64,000 nucleotides of DNA from contig NZ_JAKMCR010000004.1 of the NCBI RefSeq assembly GCF_022662175.1, positions 1-64,000 on the forward strand. Direction: 5' to 3'. The first letter of the stretch is position 1. Every line of letters begins with the position of its first letter. The DNA comes from Aestuariivivens marinum (GTDB lineage: Bacteria > Bacteroidota > Bacteroidia > Flavobacteriales > Flavobacteriaceae). Positions 8,621 to 17,680 of the stretch are shown one piece after another. The notes beneath the pieces were generated by a model. It did no database searches, was not told the origin of the DNA, and worked only from the letters and a program-made list of their open reading frames with translations. A program made the translations under genes and the position numbers.

Positions 8621-10252
8621 ATGCGCTATAATGCCTTTTTTGTATTATTTCTAGTTTTATTGTTCAGCAGTTGTGCAGAGAAAAATAGAACTTTTCTACC
8701 TGTAGAAATTAATATTTTACCGAAACCATCAAAGCTTACTTTGGGGGAGTTTTCTTTTGCTTTTAAAGAAGGTGACAAGGTTTCAATCGAATCGGATGAT
8801 CAACAAATTGCCGCAAATCATTTAATAGACTTAATCGGTAATACCACGGGTAAAATACTTGAATTGGAGGAAAAAAACTCGGGTAGGATTATCTTTAGAT
8901 TTGTTGAAAGTATCCCATCTGAGGCGTATCAATTAGACGTTAATCCGAACCAAATTATTATTAGTGCTAGTGAGGCTGCTGGTTATTTTTATGGAGTGCA
9001 ATCATTATATCAACTTTTAACACATGAATCAGTAAGTCATGGTGTTGAATCCAATAAGTGGTTAGTGCCTTGTGTTACCATAGAAGATAGTCCGCGTTTT
9101 AAGTGGCGCGCCTATATGTTAGATGAGTCGCGTTATTTTCACGGTGAAACATTTGTCAAGCAGATACTGGATCAGATGGCTTTATTGAAAATGAATATAT
9201 TTCACTGGCATTTAGTAGATGATGCAGGTTGGCGTGTTGAGATTAAAAAATATCCATTATTGACAAAGGTTGGTGCGTTTAGAACCGATTCAGAAATTGA
9301 ATGGTGGGGCAGTGGTAAAACATCTGGTGAAGCACATGGTGGCTTTTATACTCAAGAGCAAATAAAGGATATTGTAGCGTATGCTGCCGAGCGTAATATT
9401 ACTGTGGTACCAGAGTTTGAAATGCCAGGGCACTCGAGTGCCGCTATTGCAGCTTATACTTGGCTAGGGACGGCTGGTAAAGATATTGATGTTCCTGTTA
9501 AATTTGGTAGACATTACGATAATTACGATGTGACCAAGCCTGAAGTTGAGCAGTTTATTAAGGATGTTCTTCTGGAGTTATTTGAGTTGTTCCCCTCTAA
9601 AGTTATTCATATTGGTGGAGATGAAGTGGGATATAAGGTTTGGGAAGAGTCAAAGCATGTTCAGGAGTACATGAAAGAAAATGGAATTAATACCCCTGCA
9701 GATTTACAAATAGCTTTTACCAATAAAATTTCAAAATTCATAGAGGAGAATGGACGAAGAATGATGGGTTGGAACGAAATTTTAGGCAAAAACATACATC
9801 ATGGTTTTGAAGAAAAGAAAGACGATAAAGAAGCCGAGACAGAGCTAGCTAAAAATGTTGTTGTTCATTTCTGGAAAGGTGATTTGGAATTGGCTACCGA
9901 TGCTGCTAAAAAAGGATATGATATTGTGAATTCACTACACAGTAATACTTATTTAGATTATAATTATAAATCAATTAGTTTACAAAAGGCTTATAGTTTC
10001 AATCCAATTCCAGAAGGATTGGAAGAACAGTACCATGAAAATATTTTAGGTTTTGGCTGCCAGATGTGGAGCGAATGGACACCTACATATAAAGATGTAG
10101 AACGTCAAACATTCCCAAGAATTGCTGCTTATGCAGAAGTAGGTTGGACGACAATAGAAAATAAAGACTTTGATAGCTTTAAAGTGGCTTTAAAAAAAAT
10201 GCAGAGCCGCTGGGACAATTTAGGAATTAACTATGCGAAAGTGTTAGAGTAA
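8621..10252 (+). CDS. GH20 beta-N-acetylhexosaminidase lipoprotein
   Basis: This enzyme should release terminal GlcNAc or GalNAc from glycans by substrate-assisted catalysis. An in-frame ATG exists at 8543, but I chose 8621 because it places a lipoprotein signal directly at the N-terminus (MRYNAFFVLFLVLLFSSC, lipobox FSSC). A GH20b-type domain (about 25-150) precedes the catalytic barrel. The catalytic Asp-Glu pair is in VIHIGGDEVG (Asp334-Glu335 from the chosen start). Other family motifs are NIFHWHLVDDAGW and PEFEMPGHS. It is followed after 28 bp by a sulfatase, suggesting joint action on a sulfated amino-sugar glycan. The lipid anchor places it in the periplasm or on the outer membrane. 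Confidence 0.92.
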   Translation: MRYNAFFVLFLVLLFSSCAEKNRTFLPVEINILPKPSKLTLGEFSFAFKEGDKVSIESDDQQIAANHLIDLIGNTTGKILELEEKNSGRIIFRFVESIPSEAYQLDVNPNQIIISASEAAGYFYGVQSLYQLLTHESVSHGVESNKWLVPCVTIEDSPRFKWRAYMLDESRYFHGETFVKQILDQMALLKMNIFHWHLVDDAGWRVEIKKYPLLTKVGAFRTDSEIEWWGSGKTSGEAHGGFYTQEQIKDIVAYAAERNITVVPEFEMPGHSSAAIAAYTWLGTAGKDIDVPVKFGRHYDNYDVTKPEVEQFIKDVLLELFELFPSKVIHIGGDEVGYKVWEESKHVQEYMKENGINTPADLQIAFTNKISKFIEENGRRMMGWNEILGKNIHHGFEEKKDDKEAETELAKNVVVHFWKGDLELATDAAKKGYDIVNSLHSNTYLDYNYKSISLQKAYSFNPIPEGLEEQYHENILGFGCQMWSEWTPTYKDVERQTFPRIAAYAEVGWTTIENKDFDSFKVALKKMQSRWDNLGINYAKVLE

Positions 10253-10280
10253 TGGAATGTAACTACAAATTATTTAGGTT

Positions 10281-11873
10281 ATGAATAACATATGTAGAGT
10301 AATTGGTGTTTTTGCCATTTGTTTTACCATAATCTCTTGTAAACAGAAAGATGCTAAGGCTGTAGGGCATGGAGATAAGGGGGGTAGTGAGCAACCAAAC
10401 ATTATACTGTTTTTGGTTGACGATATGGGCTGGCAAGATACCTCAGTACCATTTTGGACAGAGAAAACAGCTTTTAATGAGCGCTACAAAACACCAAACA
10501 TGGAACGTCTTGCAAAGGAAGGCATGAAATTTACGCAGGCTTATGCTACGTCTGTATGCTCCCCGACAAGGATTAGTTTAATGACTGGAATGAATGCTGC
10601 GAGGCATAGAGTTACTAATTGGACACTTAAGAAAGATATGCTGCAACCTGTGGAAGTAAACCATAAAAAATTGAAATTTCCAAGATGGAATGTTAATGGT
10701 ATGAGTCCAATACCAGATATTAAAAATGCAGTATATGCTACACCGCTGCCAAATTTATTGCAAGAAGCAGGCTATTACACAATTCATGCTGGTAAAGCGC
10801 ATTTTGGTGCTATTGGAACACCAGCAGAAAACCCTAAGCGTATTGGATTTGATGTTAATATAGCAGGACATGCTGCAGGGGCCCCAGAAAGTTATTTGGG
10901 AACAGAAAATTTTGGAAATGGTGAAAAAGGAAAGGAAATATGGGCGGTGCCAGGTTTGGAAAAATATCATGGTGAAGATATATTTTTAACCGAAGCACTA
11001 ACTAAGGAGGCTATACTGGCTATGGATAGTGCTGTAGTAGTCAAAAAACCTTTCTTTTTGTATATGGCACATTATGCAGTGCACACGCCTTTATACGGGG
11101 ATAATAGGTTTGAAAAAAAATATTTGGATGCAAGGCTAGACCCCAAGGAAGCCAAATATGCCTCTATGGTAGAGGGTATGGACAAGAGTTTGGGTGATTT
11201 AATGAATTATTTAAACGATAAAGGAATTGCCGATAATACCATTATTTTGTTTATGTCCGATAATGGCGGATTGAGTGCAGTGGCCAGAGGAGGCCAACCC
11301 CATACGCATAATAAACCTCTTTCAAGCGGTAAAGGGTCGGCACATGAAGGCGGTATTCGAGAACCAATGATTGTAAAGTGGCCCGGGGTAACTCAAGAAA
11401 ATTCTAGTACAAGTAACTATGTTATTATAGAAGATTTTTTTCCAACCATATTGGAAATGGCAAGGATTGAAAAATATAAAGCTGTTCAAACTATAGATGG
11501 AAAAAGTTTTGTTTCAATTTTGAAATCTAAAGAAGTGAACAACAATGAAAGGCCTTTGTTTTGGCATTATCCCAATAATTGGGGGCAAACGGGCCCGGGT
11601 ATTGGGGCGACCAGCGCCATACGTAAAGGCGATTATAAATTAATCTATTATCATATAGATAGTCATTTTGAATTGTTCAATATTGAAGAAGATATAGGTG
11701 AAACCAATAATTTGGCCAGTACAGAAAAAGAAAAGTTAAAAGCTTTGGCTGTAGAGCTTGGTGATTATTTAAGAGGAGTCAATGCACAAATGCCAACCAG
11801 AACAGACACCAATCAGCAAGTGCCTTGGCCAGATGCTGAAGAAGCTATTGGTCAAATAATAAATAAGACCTAG
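10281..11873 (+). CDS. Formylglycine-dependent sulfatase lipoprotein (family S1)
   Basis: A 530-residue type-I sulfatase. Cys93 in SVCSPTRISLMTG forms the C-x-P-x-R motif, whose cysteine is converted to formylglycine, the catalytic aldehyde. Calcium ligands are visible in LFLVDDMGWQD (Asp-Asp) and in MSDNGG. The N-terminus is a lipoprotein signal (IISCKQK), so the protein is exported. It follows the GH20 gene by 28 bp on the same strand, and together they look like a two-enzyme module that removes sulfate and then HexNAc. The maturase needed for formylglycine is not in the window. The position of the sulfate ester cannot be read from the sequence. Confidence 0.9.
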   Translation: MNNICRVIGVFAICFTIISCKQKDAKAVGHGDKGGSEQPNIILFLVDDMGWQDTSVPFWTEKTAFNERYKTPNMERLAKEGMKFTQAYATSVCSPTRISLMTGMNAARHRVTNWTLKKDMLQPVEVNHKKLKFPRWNVNGMSPIPDIKNAVYATPLPNLLQEAGYYTIHAGKAHFGAIGTPAENPKRIGFDVNIAGHAAGAPESYLGTENFGNGEKGKEIWAVPGLEKYHGEDIFLTEALTKEAILAMDSAVVVKKPFFLYMAHYAVHTPLYGDNRFEKKYLDARLDPKEAKYASMVEGMDKSLGDLMNYLNDKGIADNTIILFMSDNGGLSAVARGGQPHTHNKPLSSGKGSAHEGGIREPMIVKWPGVTQENSSTSNYVIIEDFFPTILEMARIEKYKAVQTIDGKSFVSILKSKEVNNNERPLFWHYPNNWGQTGPGIGATSAIRKGDYKLIYYHIDSHFELFNIEEDIGETNNLASTEKEKLKALAVELGDYLRGVNAQMPTRTDTNQQVPWPDAEEAIGQIINKT

Positions 11874-11951
11874 TTGGGTTTTACGATTTCTATTTTAAAA
11901 GCATTAATTTTAAAGCGGTATTGATAATTTTTTGAAAATAGAATGTAAATA

Positions 11952-13103
11952 ATGCTATCTAAAGAAGAATTAAAGCGCTATTCAAGACACTTGTTGTTGA
12001 GTGAGGTAGGTATTGAAGGGCAACAAAAACTTAAGAATGCATCGGTTTTAGTTGTGGGGCTCGGTGGATTGGGGTCACCTTTAGCCATGTATTTGGCAGC
12101 ATCGGGAGTAGGTACTTTAGGCTTGGTTGATTTTGATGTAGTCGATGCTTCTAATCTTCAGCGGCAAATCATTCATGGGACTTCTGATATAGGTAAATTA
12201 AAACTGGAATCTGCAACAGCCACACTTAAAAATATAAACCCCGACATTAATATTGTTCAGTATAGTGAAGCAATAACTTCAGAAAATGCATTGGACATCA
12301 TCAAGGCATACGATATTGTCGCCGATGGCACCGATAACTTTCAAACCCGCTATTTGGTTAACGATGCCTGTGTGTTATTGGGAAAGCCAAATGTTTATGC
12401 GTCAATTTATAAGTTTGAAGGTCAAGCCAGTATTTTTGGAGCTAAAGGAGGACCTTGCTACAGGTGTTTGTATCCCACGCCCCCAGCGCCTGGTACTGTA
12501 CCTTCTTGTGGCGAAGCTGGGGTGCTAGGCGTATTGCCCGGACTTATGGGAACCATTCAGGCGACAGAAGTGGTAAAGTTGATTTTAAAACAAGGGCAAC
12601 CACTAATTGGGCGTTTGTTGCTTTACAATGCATTGCAAATGCATTTTTCCGAAATAAAATTAAAAAGAAATAATAATTGTTCGGTTTGCGGAGATAAACC
12701 AACTATTACAAAGCTTATTGATTATGATGTGTTTTGTGGTATAATGAAAGAAGGGAAAGGAGTGGAGTCTATGGAAAAGTTACACGGTAATAATGAAATA
12801 ATGCCTAAGAGTCTTTTTGATTTGATTAATAAAAAAAATGTTTTTTTGTTGGATGTCCGTGAACCATATGAATATGAAATCGCGAAAATTAAAGGTTCTG
12901 TCTTGATTCCCCAAGAACAAGTTTCGAATAAACTAGACGTCTTGCCAAAGGATAAAACTATAGTGGTTATGTGTCATCATGGTGGTAGAAGTAAAAAAGT
13001 TGTAGAGTATTTAATTGACAATGGTTTTAACAAAGTTTATAATCTAAAGGGGGGTATAGATAAATATAGCATGGAGGTTGATCGCAGCTTAGATAGGTAT
13101 TAA
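11952..13103 (+). CDS. moeZ: MoeZ/ThiF-type adenylyltransferase-sulfurtransferase
   Basis: A 383-residue E1-like enzyme fused to a rhodanese domain. The N-terminal domain (about 1-245) has the ATP-binding GLGGLGSPLAMY, the adenylation segment DGTDNFQTRY and two zinc-binding Cys pairs (GGPCYRCLYP and NCSVCGDKP), with the CGEAGVLG loop. The C-terminal rhodanese domain (about 275-383) carries the active-site loop MCHHGGRSKK. Such proteins adenylate and thiocarboxylate the C-terminus of small sulfur carriers for molybdopterin, thiamine or other sulfur transfer. The gene stands just before a molybdate-type ABC transporter, which favours a molybdenum-cofactor role, but no moaD or moaE is visible here. 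Confidence 0.85.
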   Translation: MLSKEELKRYSRHLLLSEVGIEGQQKLKNASVLVVGLGGLGSPLAMYLAASGVGTLGLVDFDVVDASNLQRQIIHGTSDIGKLKLESATATLKNINPDINIVQYSEAITSENALDIIKAYDIVADGTDNFQTRYLVNDACVLLGKPNVYASIYKFEGQASIFGAKGGPCYRCLYPTPPAPGTVPSCGEAGVLGVLPGLMGTIQATEVVKLILKQGQPLIGRLLLYNALQMHFSEIKLKRNNNCSVCGDKPTITKLIDYDVFCGIMKEGKGVESMEKLHGNNEIMPKSLFDLINKKNVFLLDVREPYEYEIAKIKGSVLIPQEQVSNKLDVLPKDKTIVVMCHHGGRSKKVVEYLIDNGFNKVYNLKGGIDKYSMEVDRSLDRY

Positions 13104-13187
13104 TTTTAATGTGTTTTTAATATTAATAAACTTGAATATAACTAAAAAAAGTTGCAAGTTTGTAAAATACTACGATTTATATATAGG

Positions 13188-14663
13188 GTGTTCATAAAGC
13201 AAAATTATATTACCACTTTACTTTTACTGCTAATACTTTTTTCATGTAAAAAGAATAATGAAGGAAAATCATTAATGCTCTATTGTGCAGCAGGAATGAA
13301 ACCGGTTGTTGAAGTAGTAGCAAATAATTATTTCAGTGAATATGGTGTGCGTATCAATATTCAATATGGAGGTTCTGGTACCTTACTTTCCAATTTAAGG
13401 GTGGCTCAACAAGGTGATTTATATTTGGCAGCCGATATAAGTTATATAAAGGAAGCCCAAAAGTTTAAACTCGTCAAAGAAACGCAACCTTTATCTTTTT
13501 TAAAACCTATCATAGCAGTACCAAAAGGTAACCCAAAAAGAATCAGGGGCATATCTAGTGTATTTCGTGATACTTTAAGAATTGCCATTGCAAATCCCGA
13601 TGCAGCATCCATTGGACGTCTCACTAAAAAAATGTTTCAGGATTCAAAACTTTGGGATAGTATTCAAAACCATCTAGAAGTACAGATGCTAACAGTTAAC
13701 GAAGTCGCTAATGCTGTTAAATTGGGAACAGTTGATGCAGGTATTATTTGGGATGCTACGGCCAATCAGTATGAGGATATTGATGTTGTCGACGAAAAGG
13801 CATTTAACAAATACATAAAAACAGTAACATTAGGCGTGCTTAAATTTTCCAAAAAACCAACTGAAGCCTTAAAATTTTTACGTTATCTTTCTGCTAAAAA
13901 TAAAGGTTTGGAAACTTTTAGGGTCTTGGGCTATCACCCTATAGAAGGTGATGTTTGGGAAGAAACTCCAGAACTCTTATTCTATAGTGGTGGCGTAAAT
14001 AGGCTGGCAGCAGATGAAACTATCAATGCATTTGAAACTCGTGAAGGTATAAAAGTAATACGCGTGTACAATGGTTGTGGAATATTGGTTTCCCAAATTA
14101 AAGCAGGACAAAACCCAGATGCTTACTTAACATGCGATGTGTCGTTTATGGAACAGGTAAAGGATAGGTTTACCAATATTTTGGATATTTCCAATACAAG
14201 AATTGTTATTGTAACCAAAAAAGAAAATCCAAAACAAATTCTAAGTCTTAGCGATTTAACAAAAAAAAATATAGAACTAGGTGTGTGCAATGATAACCAA
14301 AGCGCATTAGGAGCTCTAACAAAGCAATTGCTTGAGGGGCAAGGGTTGTGGGAAGCGGTTTATAAAAATGTTCGGTCCCAAGCGCCAACGGCAGATTTGT
14401 TGGTGAATCAAATTTTAACAGGCTCATTAGATGCTGTAATAGTATATTATGCTAATGTTGCGAAAGTTAAGGACAGATTAGAGCTAGTGTCAATAGATTT
14501 GGACCAGGCTATTGCACTTCAAAATATTGGGGTTGCTGCTCAATCCAATTACAAATATTTAACAAAACGATTAATAAACGCCTTAACGGAAAATAGTTCT
14601 AAAGATAAATATTTAGAATATGGTTTTGGTTGGGAATATACTAATCCAGATTTAAAACAATGA
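13188..14663 (+). CDS. Tandem ModA-like oxyanion-binding lipoprotein
   Basis: This extracytoplasmic binding protein contains two consecutive ModA/SBP_bac_11-type domains in one chain. The first begins at LMLYCAAGMKPVVEVVA and the second at LLFYSGGVNRLAADETI, each about 220 residues long. I chose GTG at 13188 because it gives a short lipoprotein signal (FIKQNYITTLLLLLILFSC); a TTG at 13152 is the alternative and adds 12 residues. Single-domain relatives bind molybdate, tungstate or similar oxyanions. The gene overlaps the next one by 4 bp (ATGA) and belongs with the permease and ATPase downstream. The duplication is unusual for a ModA, and the ligand is unknown. Confidence 0.78.
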   Translation: MFIKQNYITTLLLLLILFSCKKNNEGKSLMLYCAAGMKPVVEVVANNYFSEYGVRINIQYGGSGTLLSNLRVAQQGDLYLAADISYIKEAQKFKLVKETQPLSFLKPIIAVPKGNPKRIRGISSVFRDTLRIAIANPDAASIGRLTKKMFQDSKLWDSIQNHLEVQMLTVNEVANAVKLGTVDAGIIWDATANQYEDIDVVDEKAFNKYIKTVTLGVLKFSKKPTEALKFLRYLSAKNKGLETFRVLGYHPIEGDVWEETPELLFYSGGVNRLAADETINAFETREGIKVIRVYNGCGILVSQIKAGQNPDAYLTCDVSFMEQVKDRFTNILDISNTRIVIVTKKENPKQILSLSDLTKKNIELGVCNDNQSALGALTKQLLEGQGLWEAVYKNVRSQAPTADLLVNQILTGSLDAVIVYYANVAKVKDRLELVSIDLDQAIALQNIGVAAQSNYKYLTKRLINALTENSSKDKYLEYGFGWEYTNPDLKQ

Positions 14664-15994
14664 AGGAGCTTTTAAAAACAGAAGGAGATATTAACCTTTC
14701 CAAAGAAAGAACGCTATGGCAACAAGAGCAAAAACTTAATCAAAAAACCAAAAAGTTGTTAAGCGAAGATGAGGCCTTATTTTTACATCAGTCTATGTCT
14801 ACACCTTGTCTTGATGTTCTTAGCTCATGTAAGGATGCCAAAATCACAAATTTGGAAGGAAAGGATTATCTTGATTTTCACGGGAATAATGTCCATCAAG
14901 TTGGGTTTTCTAATCCTTATGTCATTGAGCAAATAAAAAAGCAATTAGATGAATTATCTTTTTCTACCCGTCGTTATACTAATGAAGTAGCTATCGATTT
15001 TGCTAAAAGAATAACCTCTTTACTGCCCAAAGGTTTAGATAGAGTATTGTTTGCACCTGGAGGGACGTCGGCAGTAAGTATGGCTTTAAAATTAGCAAGA
15101 GTTGTTACTGGAAGACATAAAGTTATTTCAAATTGGGATTCCTTTCATGGCGCATCTTTAGATGCGATAAGTGCTGGAGGTGAAGCGGTATTTCGGCAGC
15201 ATATGGGGCCAATGATGCCAGGAGTTATACGTATTCCTCCACCGATGAATACAGGGGGTTTTTTTGAAGATGAAATGAAATCTGCAGACTATCTCGAGTA
15301 TGTTATTGAGAAGGAAGGTGAAATAGGGGCTTTTATTGCTGAAACAGTTAGGAATACAGATGTTCAGATCCCTTCTAAAAAATACTGGAAACGTATTCGG
15401 GAAATTTGTACTAAACATAATGTATTGCTTATTTTGGATGAAATACCAATTGCCTTAGGGCGAACAGGAAAAATGTTTGCCTTTGAGAATTTTAATATTG
15501 AGCCTGATATTTTATGTTTGGGAAAAGGACTTGGAGGAGGCGTCATTCCCTTTGCAGCAATGGTATGTAGAGAAGAGTATAATGTAGCTCAGGATATTTC
15601 GTTAGGACATTTTACACATGAGAAGAGTCCCGTTGGATGTGCAGCGGCTAGGGCCGTAATTGATTACATAAATGAGAACGAGGTGTTACAAAAAGTAAAA
15701 GAAGATGCTATTTTCATGAAACAAGCTTTGAACGACTTAAAATGTAAATACCCTATTATTAGTGAGGTAAGAGGGTTAGGGCTTTTGTGGGGAGTTGAAT
15801 TAAGGTGTCCAGAAACCAATCAGCCAAAAGTTATTGAAACAGAGAAAATCATGTACAGTTGCTTAACACAGGGCTTAAGTTTTAAGGTGTCTCAAGGACA
15901 TGTTTTACAATTATCACCAGCGTTGACTATTAAAAGGGAAGAGCTTAAAAATGCTATATCTATTTTAGATAGGGCATTTGAATCTATACTGTAG
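14660..15994 (+). CDS. Class-III PLP enzyme, candidate PbfA-type aminophosphonate ammonia-lyase
   Basis: A 444-residue fold-type I PLP enzyme of the class-III aminotransferase group. Visible motifs are LILDEIPIALGRTGKMFAFE (PLP-binding Asp) and CLGKGLGGGVIPFA (Schiff-base Lys), with YLDFHGNNVHQVGFSNP and FLHQSMSTPCLDVL near the N-terminus. The N-terminal motifs resemble, from memory, the PLP lyases (PbfA) that convert (R)-1-hydroxy-2-aminoethylphosphonate to phosphonoacetaldehyde and ammonia. An aminophosphonate locus lies 7 kb away. An ordinary omega-transaminase is the alternative. The start overlaps the tandem ModA stop, so the two are translationally coupled, which is odd for a catabolic enzyme and a molybdate transporter. 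Confidence 0.65.
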   Translation: MKELLKTEGDINLSKERTLWQQEQKLNQKTKKLLSEDEALFLHQSMSTPCLDVLSSCKDAKITNLEGKDYLDFHGNNVHQVGFSNPYVIEQIKKQLDELSFSTRRYTNEVAIDFAKRITSLLPKGLDRVLFAPGGTSAVSMALKLARVVTGRHKVISNWDSFHGASLDAISAGGEAVFRQHMGPMMPGVIRIPPPMNTGGFFEDEMKSADYLEYVIEKEGEIGAFIAETVRNTDVQIPSKKYWKRIREICTKHNVLLILDEIPIALGRTGKMFAFENFNIEPDILCLGKGLGGGVIPFAAMVCREEYNVAQDISLGHFTHEKSPVGCAAARAVIDYINENEVLQKVKEDAIFMKQALNDLKCKYPIISEVRGLGLLWGVELRCPETNQPKVIETEKIMYSCLTQGLSFKVSQGHVLQLSPALTIKREELKNAISILDRAFESIL

Positions 15995-16087
15995 AGAAGT
16001 AGATAATCTAATAAAAGAAATAGGATTAAAGCGTTACAAGAACATATTAAACCTTTAAAAGTTAAACCCAATACTCCTTTTTATATA

Positions 16088-16846
16088 ATGATGGGTATTG
16101 TTGCTTCTACTTATATCATTTTAATTGTTGCTATGATGGTGGCTGATATGTCCTATACTTCACCAGGACATATATTTGAAGCACTTAAAAGTAAGGAAAT
16201 TCAATATGCAATTAAATTGAGCTTGATCACCTGTACGGTTACTATGATTTTAAGCGTAATGGTTGCTGTTCCATTAGGGTATTTTATGTCACGTTTTGAA
16301 TTTCCGTTTAAAAAAGTAATCGACGCTATTCTTGACATTCCTATAGTACTACCACCATTAGTAATAGGATTGAGTTTGTTGATTTTATTTCAAACCGCTC
16401 CGGGCCGATTTATAGAAAGCCATGTGCGTATTACTTATACGGTATATAGTGTTGTAATTGCTCAGTTTATGGTTGCCTGTGCTTTTGCTGTACGTACCAT
16501 GTATGTAACATTTTCCCAAATTAACAACAGACAGGAACAGGTAGCTCTAACATTGGGGTGCAATCAAAAGCAAGCTTTTTTTAATATCCTATTACCACAA
16601 GCAAAGAATGGCATTTTAACAGCGGCTTCTCTAGCCTGGGCTAGGGCTTTAGGAGAGTTTGGACCTATTCTTATCTTTTCTGGAGCGACTAGAATGCGTA
16701 CTGAGGTTTTACCAACAACGGTATTTTTAGAAATGACCGTAGGTAATATAGAGGCAGCTGTAGCAGTATCATTAATTATGATATTTTCGGGATTTGCAGT
16801 GCTTATGGTAGTTCGGTTATTTGGTGATAAAAAAGTGATTGTTTAG
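16088..16846 (+). CDS. ABC transporter permease, ModB/tungstate type
   Basis: A 252-residue inner-membrane permease with about six hydrophobic segments and the EAA-like coupling loop (QVALTLGCNQKQAFFNILLPQAKNG, described by its ends). The ARALGEFGPILIFSG segment is typical of ModB, CysT and WtpB permeases. It sits between the PLP enzyme and the ATPase and should partner both the tandem binding protein and that ATPase. ATG 16088 is the first standard start, but the same frame is open back to a stop at 16004-16006 and the extra residues look coding (see findings), so the true start may be a rare codon further upstream. Confidence 0.82.
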   Translation: MMGIVASTYIILIVAMMVADMSYTSPGHIFEALKSKEIQYAIKLSLITCTVTMILSVMVAVPLGYFMSRFEFPFKKVIDAILDIPIVLPPLVIGLSLLILFQTAPGRFIESHVRITYTVYSVVIAQFMVACAFAVRTMYVTFSQINNRQEQVALTLGCNQKQAFFNILLPQAKNGILTAASLAWARALGEFGPILIFSGATRMRTEVLPTTVFLEMTVGNIEAAVAVSLIMIFSGFAVLMVVRLFGDKKVIV

Positions 16847-16848
16847 CA

Positions 16849-17499
16849 ATGATAAGAGGTATTAACTTAAGCATTCATCAAGGGGATTTTAAATTATCCA
16901 ACCTTAACTTTACCATTGAGGCAAAGGAATATGTTGTACTTATGGGAAAAACAGGTTGTGGTAAAACAACCCTGTTGGAAACTATATGTGGACTAAGAAA
17001 GTTGTCATCTGGTGAAATTTGGATAAACGACAAAAATGTGTCCAATGAAGTCCCAGCTAAACGTGAAATAGGATACGTGCCTCAAGATGCTGCACTTTTT
17101 AATACTATGACCGTAAAAAAGAATATTGGATTTGCCTTAAAAATACGCAAGTGTAACAAACAAAAAATAGAAGAAAGAACAAACGAATTGGCAGAGCTTA
17201 TGGGTATAGACCATTTGTTGGAACGACGTATAGATGGTCTAAGTGGCGGTGAGAAACAGCGTGTTGCATTGGCTAGGGCCCTGAGTTTTTATCCTCAAAT
17301 ATTGTGTTTAGATGAGCCGTTAAGTGCTTTGGATGAGGATACTAAGGGCGATATGATAGAGCTATTGGTTAAATTAAAGCAGAATTTGGATATAACAGTG
17401 GTACATGTTACGCACTCTAATTTTGAAGCTTCAAAACTTGCCAATAAGGTTTTGTATTTTGAAGCTGGAACCATAACACATCAAAAGAAATTCAGATAG
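16849..17499 (+). CDS. ABC transporter ATP-binding protein, ModC type
   Basis: A 216-residue ATPase that energises the oxyanion transporter. It shows Walker A (MGKTGCGKTT, about 35-44), the Q-loop (GYVPQDAALF), the ABC signature (LSGGEKQRVALARAL), Walker B (ILCLDEPLSALDE) and the switch histidine (VVHVTHS). It is shorter than a standard ModC of about 350 residues because the C-terminal regulatory TOBE/MOP domain is absent, so molybdate feedback through that domain is not expected. It begins 2 bp after the permease stop codon. Confidence 0.88.
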   Translation: MIRGINLSIHQGDFKLSNLNFTIEAKEYVVLMGKTGCGKTTLLETICGLRKLSSGEIWINDKNVSNEVPAKREIGYVPQDAALFNTMTVKKNIGFALKIRKCNKQKIEERTNELAELMGIDHLLERRIDGLSGGEKQRVALARALSFYPQILCLDEPLSALDEDTKGDMIELLVKLKQNLDITVVHVTHSNFEASKLANKVLYFEAGTITHQKKFR

Positions 17500-17587
17500 C
17501 CCAAGTGGGTCTTGTGTCTTGACTTCGAACAATGAGACGTATTTATAATGTTAATCCAACTTAAGTAGAAGATTTACTGATCTATAT

Positions 17588-17595
17588 TATATTTG
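17588..17595 (+). promoter_or_regulatory. Candidate -7 element for the EEP hydrolase gene
   Basis: TATATTTG matches TAnnTTTG, 85 bp upstream of the start codon at 17681. No clear -33 partner is seen. Confidence 0.3.
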
Positions 17596-17680
17596 TTGGT
17601 AGTTAGCATTATAGTCTATATTTTTTAAAAAATTGAAATGGCCTACATAAACTTTACTTAAGAAAAATAAAAGCATTCCA

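Noticed and set aside
11874-11951. Molybdenum-cofactor riboswitch upstream of moeZ
   Set aside because: Only 78 bp of A+T-rich sequence is available and I see no conserved hairpin arrangement.
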